Origin: an uncultured Faecalibacterium sp.
GTDB lineage: Bacteria > Bacillota > Clostridia > Oscillospirales > Ruminococcaceae
Assembly: GCA_900551435.1 (NCBI GenBank)
Contig: URVW01000025.1
Coordinates: forward strand, 1-29,222
Direction of reading: 5' to 3'
DNA length: 29,222 nucleotides
The notes beneath the pieces were generated by a model. The model searched no databases. It worked only from the letters and a program-made list of their open reading frames with translations, and was not told the DNA's origin. The position numbers and the translations under genes are program-made. Positions within the stretch are counted from its first letter, which is position 1; every line of letters begins with the position of its first letter. Below are positions 26,018 to 29,222 of the stretch, one piece after another.

Positions 26018-27337
26018 ATGAGCTACACGACCCAACAGGACATCCTTGATTTTGTCGAGGACAACAATGTCAAGTTCGTCCGCTTCGCATTCTGCGATAT
26101 CTTTGGCACGCAGAAAAACATTGCCGTGCTGGCCAGCGACCTGCCCAAGGCGCTGGAGGACGGCGTCTGCTTCGACGGCAGCTCCATCGCCGGGTTCATG
26201 AAGGTGGAAGAGAGTGATCTGGTCCTCCGGCCCGACCTGTCCACCGTGACCATCCTGCCTTGGCGGCCCACCGAGGGCCGGGTCATGCAGTTCTTCTGCG
26301 ACGTGGAAAAGCCGGACGGGGCCTCTTTCGGCGGCAACTGCCGCGGCTTTCTGCGCCAGATAAGCCGGAAATTCCGCAAGCTGGGCCTGACCTGCAACGT
26401 CGGCGCGGAGTGCGAGTTTTACCTGTTCGAAAACGATGACCATAGCCGCCCCACCCGCGTGCCCATCGATTTCGGCGGCTATTTCGACGTCGCCCCGCTG
26501 GACGCCGGTGAAAATCTCCGCCGGGACATCTGCCTGACCATGGAGCAGATGGGCATGAGCCCCCAGCACAGCCACCACGAGAGCGGCAACGGTCAGAACG
26601 AGATCGACTGCCACCATGCCGGTCCGCTCAAGACCGCCGACAACGTGATGATGTTCAAGCAGATCGTCCGGGCCGTGGCCACCCGCAGCGGCATCCACGC
26701 CAGCTTTCTGCCCAAGCCGCTGGCCGATCAGGCCGGAAGCGGCTTGCACATCAACCTGTCGCTCTATATGGACGGCCGCAACCTGTTCGAGGGCGATATC
26801 GCCCCCGACAGCATCGCGGGCAGCTTTATGGCGGGCGTTCTGGCCCACAGCCGCGAGCTGACCGTGTTCACCAATCCCCTGCCCAACAGCTATCTGCGCT
26901 TTGGCAGCGACGAAGCCCCCAAGTACGTCAGCTGGAGCCGCCAGAACCGCAGCCAGCTGGTCCGCATCCCGCAGGTCAAGGGCGACAACTGCCGCATGGA
27001 ACTGCGCAGCCCGGATCCGGCGTGCAACCCGTATCTGGCCATCGGCCTGATCCTCGCCGCCGGTCTGGACGGCATCGAGCACCGGATGCTTCTGCAGGCC
27101 CCCGTCAACCGGAACCTGTTCAACCCGTCCGAAGCGGCCGGCCTTGGGCTGGAAATGCTCCCCGCCTCGCTGGAAGAGGCCGTTCAGGCCGCACAGGAGA
27201 GCGAGTTCCTGCGTCAGGTCCTGCCGGAAGAGCTGTCTCACCGGTACTATGACGAGGAACTGAAGCGGTGCGCCGCGCTCAAAAACGCTGCCGACCCGGC
27301 TGAATACGAGCGCATCCACTACTTCAACGCCATCTGA
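26018..27337 (+). CDS. glnA: Glutamine synthetase type I
   Basis: Second glutamine synthetase, 439 residues, the size of the GSI-alpha class, which has no adenylylation site. It has the N-terminal beta-grasp domain (FAFCDIFGTQKNIAV, then DGSSIAGF) and the catalytic barrel with AECEFYLFE, ESGNGQNEID, GSGLHINLS and the active-site flap NSYLRFGSDEAP. NRSQLVRIP and MELRSPDPACNPYLA follow. The ATG at 26018 is chosen because GGAGGGG is 6 nt before it and MSYTTQQDI matches family starts; the in-frame ATG at 26003 overlaps that ribosome binding site. The ANTAR regulator gene follows 42 nt downstream, an arrangement also known from clostridial glnA-nitR. Confidence 0.95.
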   Translation: MSYTTQQDILDFVEDNNVKFVRFAFCDIFGTQKNIAVLASDLPKALEDGVCFDGSSIAGFMKVEESDLVLRPDLSTVTILPWRPTEGRVMQFFCDVEKPDGASFGGNCRGFLRQISRKFRKLGLTCNVGAECEFYLFENDDHSRPTRVPIDFGGYFDVAPLDAGENLRRDICLTMEQMGMSPQHSHHESGNGQNEIDCHHAGPLKTADNVMMFKQIVRAVATRSGIHASFLPKPLADQAGSGLHINLSLYMDGRNLFEGDIAPDSIAGSFMAGVLAHSRELTVFTNPLPNSYLRFGSDEAPKYVSWSRQNRSQLVRIPQVKGDNCRMELRSPDPACNPYLAIGLILAAGLDGIEHRMLLQAPVNRNLFNPSEAAGLGLEMLPASLEEAVQAAQESEFLRQVLPEELSHRYYDEELKRCAALKNAADPAEYERIHYFNAI

Positions 27338-27379
27338 GCAGGACGGAAAAGAGAGGGAATTGGGAAAGGAGCGATCTGA

Positions 27380-27949
27380 ATGGGACGTGCTCTGATCGTC
27401 AGCGCCGGTGCAAGCTCGAACGAGTACATCTCCGCGCGGCTGGCGGAACTGGGCTACGCGCGGCCTCTGATCGTCCCGAGCGGCGCAGAGGCTCGGCGAA
27501 GGATGCTGGAATCCGACTTTGAGCTGATCGTGGTCAATGCGCCTCTGCCGGACGAGTTCGGCCACGAATTGTGTTCCAGCGCGGTGGAAAAAACGGATGC
27601 GGGCGTGGTGTTTCTGGTCAAAGCAGCCGCCGCCGAACAGCTGCTGGCCCCCATGAGCGAGCGGGGCGTGCTGCTGCTAAGCAAACCGTTTTCCAACACG
27701 CTGTTCTTACAGGCGATCCACATGGCGGCGGCCAGCAACCACCGTCTGCTGCGTCTGCGGCAGGAAAACGCCAAAATGCAGGAAAAGATCGCGCAGGTGC
27801 GTCTGGTCAGCCGCGCAAAGTGCTGCCTGATCGAGCGGGAGCAGATGACGGAAGCCGACGCCCACCGCTACATTGAAAAACAGGCGATGGATACCCGGCG
27901 CGACCGCACAGAAATTGCACAGGAAATCCTTGATTCTTACGAAGATTAG
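27380..27949 (+). CDS. ANTAR-domain RNA-binding antiterminator (NitR-like)
   Basis: Regulator of 189 residues predicted to bind leader RNA and prevent termination. An N-terminal receiver-like domain (about 1-115) is degenerate. The acidic pair is replaced by Ser8-Ala9-Gly10 and the phospho-acceptor by Asn53 (VVNAPLPDEFG), while the KPF lysine near 103 is kept, so phosphorylation is unlikely. A coiled coil follows (about 120-140), then the ANTAR domain (about 140-185: SRAKCCLIEREQMTEADAHRYI then KQAMDTRRDRTEIAQEIL), which is well conserved. AAAGGAG precedes the ATG. Co-transcription with glnA fits the NitR type of nitrogen control in clostridia. The leader RNAs of glnN and glnA are the obvious targets. 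Confidence 0.88.
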   Translation: MGRALIVSAGASSNEYISARLAELGYARPLIVPSGAEARRRMLESDFELIVVNAPLPDEFGHELCSSAVEKTDAGVVFLVKAAAAEQLLAPMSERGVLLLSKPFSNTLFLQAIHMAAASNHRLLRLRQENAKMQEKIAQVRLVSRAKCCLIEREQMTEADAHRYIEKQAMDTRRDRTEIAQEILDSYED

Positions 27950-27958
27950 GATTATAAT
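27930..27958 (+). promoter_or_regulatory. Promoter of the CTP synthase gene
   Basis: TTGATT (27930-27935), 17-bp spacer, TATAAT (27953-27958), lying over the end of the ANTAR gene. The leader of about 88 nt contains a GGGCAC/GTGCCC hairpin (27980-27995) without a T-tract. Confidence 0.7.
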
Positions 27959-27979
27959 TCTGTGTTGTATGTTTTGCAT

Positions 27980-27995
27980 GGGCACAGGTGTGCCC
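27980..27995 (+). promoter_or_regulatory. Hairpin in the pyrG leader
   Basis: GGGCAC, loop AGGT, GTGCCC: a perfect 6-bp stem. It is not followed by T residues, so it is not a terminator. A role in pyrimidine control is possible but unsupported. Confidence 0.4.
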
Positions 27996-28052
27996 GGTAT
28001 TGGGAAAGAATCAGAAAGAACGAAACGGACCAAATTTAGAGGAGGAATGAAA

Positions 28053-29222
28053 ATGGCAAAATTCATTTTTGTGACCGGCGGCGTCGTCTCCGGTCTGGGC
28101 AAAGGCATCACGGCGGCTTCGCTGGGCCGTCTGCTCAAGTGCCGCGGCCTGAAGGTCGCCAGCCAGAAGCTGGACCCCTATGTGAACGTGGACCCGGGCA
28201 CGATGAGCCCCCTGCAGCACGGTGAGGTGTTCGTCACCGACGACGGCACGGAGACGGACCTCGACCTCGGCCACTACGAGCGCTTCATCGACGAGAACCT
28301 GAACAAATACTCCAACCTGACCACCGGCAAGGTCTACTGGAATGTTCTGAACAAGGAGCGTCAGGGCGCTTACCTCGGCCAGACCGTCCAGATCATCCCC
28401 CACATCACCAACGAGATCAAGAGCTACATCTACAATCTGGCTTCCTCCACCGAAGCCGATGTCGTCATCACCGAGATCGGCGGCACGACCGGCGACATCG
28501 AGAGCCAGCCGTTTCTTGAGGCCATCCGGCAGGTCGGGCTCGAGGTCGGGCGTGAAAATGCACTCTACATCCATGTGACGCTCGTGCCGTATCTGCACGG
28601 CAGCGAGGAGCACAAGACAAAGCCCACGCAGCATTCCGTAAAGGAACTGCAGGGCATGGGCATTTCCCCGGACATCATCGTGCTGCGCTGCGACGAGCCG
28701 CTCGAGGAATCCATCTTCCGCAAGATCTCCCTGTTCTGCAACGTCAAGCCAGACTGCGTGATCGAGAACATGACGCTGCCAGTGCTGTACGAGGCGCCGA
28801 TCATGCTCGAGCGCAACCGCTTTTCCGAGATCGTCTGCCGTGAGCTGCATATCGACGCGCCCGCGCCGGACATGACCGAGTGGGACGCCATGCTCGAGAG
28901 CATCCGTAGCCGCTCGCGCCGCGTGACGATCGGGCTCGTGGGAAAATACGTCCAGCTGCACGACGCATATCTGTCCGTGGCCGAGGCACTGCGTCACGCC
29001 GGATACGTCTATGGCGCGCGTGTCGACATTCAATGGATTGACAGCGAGACGATCACGCGCGATAATGTAGAGGAGGTGCTCGGCGGATGCGACGGCATCC
29101 TCGTGCCCGGCGGCTTCGGCAACCGCGGCATTGAGGGCAAGATCATAGCAGCCCACTATACCCGCACCCACGACATTCCTACCTTCGGTATCTGCCTGGG
29201 TATGCAGATGATGGTCATCGAG
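28053..29222 (+). CDS. pyrG: CTP synthase (3' end missing)
   Basis: Makes CTP from UTP, ATP and glutamine; last step of de novo pyrimidine nucleotide synthesis and a direct consumer of glutamine. The 390 visible residues include the synthetase domain (GGVVSGLGKGI phosphate loop, KLDPYVNVDPGTM, GGTTGDIES) and the start of the glutaminase domain, with VPGGFGNRG and the nucleophile cysteine in FGICLGMQ at the very edge. A typical enzyme has about 530-540 residues, so roughly 145 are missing. GAGGAGG lies before the ATG. Codon choice shifts from about 28530 to 29140, with GGG, GGA, CCA, GTA and ATA codons that are rare in the first 480 bases, then reverts, hinting at a recombinant segment. Confidence 0.95.
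   Translation, partial: MAKFIFVTGGVVSGLGKGITAASLGRLLKCRGLKVASQKLDPYVNVDPGTMSPLQHGEVFVTDDGTETDLDLGHYERFIDENLNKYSNLTTGKVYWNVLNKERQGAYLGQTVQIIPHITNEIKSYIYNLASSTEADVVITEIGGTTGDIESQPFLEAIRQVGLEVGRENALYIHVTLVPYLHGSEEHKTKPTQHSVKELQGMGISPDIIVLRCDEPLEESIFRKISLFCNVKPDCVIENMTLPVLYEAPIMLERNRFSEIVCRELHIDAPAPDMTEWDAMLESIRSRSRRVTIGLVGKYVQLHDAYLSVAEALRHAGYVYGARVDIQWIDSETITRDNVEEVLGGCDGILVPGGFGNRGIEGKIIAAHYTRTHDIPTFGICLGMQMMVIE

Noticed and set aside
27980..27995. B. subtilis-like pyrG control by repeated G addition at a GGGC start
   Set aside because: The GGGC lies about 15 nt after the better-supported start of transcription, and no terminator with a C/U-rich arm follows in the leader.

Overview
The window is 29.2 kb of GC-rich DNA (roughly 58-60 % by eye) with strong AGGAGG-type ribosome binding sites, sigma-A promoters with 17-bp spacers, and short hairpin terminators. 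The gene content (DeoR-FruK-FruA operon, type III and type I glutamine synthetases with an ANTAR regulator, YoaK/DUF1275, DUF1846) points to a gut Firmicute of the Oscillospiraceae/Ruminococcaceae. Faecalibacterium is my best guess. This rests on recognising protein families and style, not on a database search.

Layout. (1) 1-1112: 3' part of a glutamate synthase small subunit, sharing a terminator with a convergent HAD phosphatase gene. (2) 2196-5802: a fructose operon, fruR-fruK-fruA, with two perfect 13-bp inverted operator-like sites flanking the promoter core. (3) 5856-12968: a cyclic-di-GMP signalling island. A GGDEF-receiver-HD-GYP protein is read leftward. Facing away from it are an HPt phosphotransfer protein, an orphan lipoprotein solute-binding protein and a membrane sensor GGDEF-EAL protein. 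(4) 13044-15548: a UvrA2-like ABC ATPase lacking the UvrB-binding domain. (5) 15580-15881: a ~300-bp non-coding repeat element, present again at 23160-23460. (6) 15859-17602: divergent rRNA methyltransferase and DUF1275 membrane protein. (7) 17735-19426: an ECF-type sigma factor translationally coupled to an unrecognised repeat protein. (8) 19726-23161: DUF1846 protein, CYTH protein, and an RlmI-type rRNA methyltransferase. (9) 23727-27949: nitrogen assimilation block of glutamine synthetase III, glutamine synthetase I and an ANTAR RNA-binding regulator, with attenuator-like leaders. (10) 28053-29222: CTP synthase, cut off by the right edge.

How the genes fit together. GltA, GlnN and GlnA form the ammonium-assimilating GS-GOGAT route. 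The ANTAR protein encoded after glnA probably controls one or both GS genes by antitermination, because the glnN leader carries a 17-bp intrinsic terminator whose 5' side overlaps a small hairpin with the A1/G4 hexaloop expected for ANTAR targets. The signalling island looks like a self-contained nutrient-to-c-di-GMP circuit: extracellular ligand, lipoprotein, membrane GGDEF-EAL sensor, plus an HPt-receiver branch. The two repeat elements share direct flanks, but their 40-bp hairpin core lies in opposite orientation, and their terminal hairpins carry compensatory base changes.

The most novel-looking items are the signalling island, the inverted-core repeat, the sigma factor/repeat-protein pair and the nitrogen leader RNAs.
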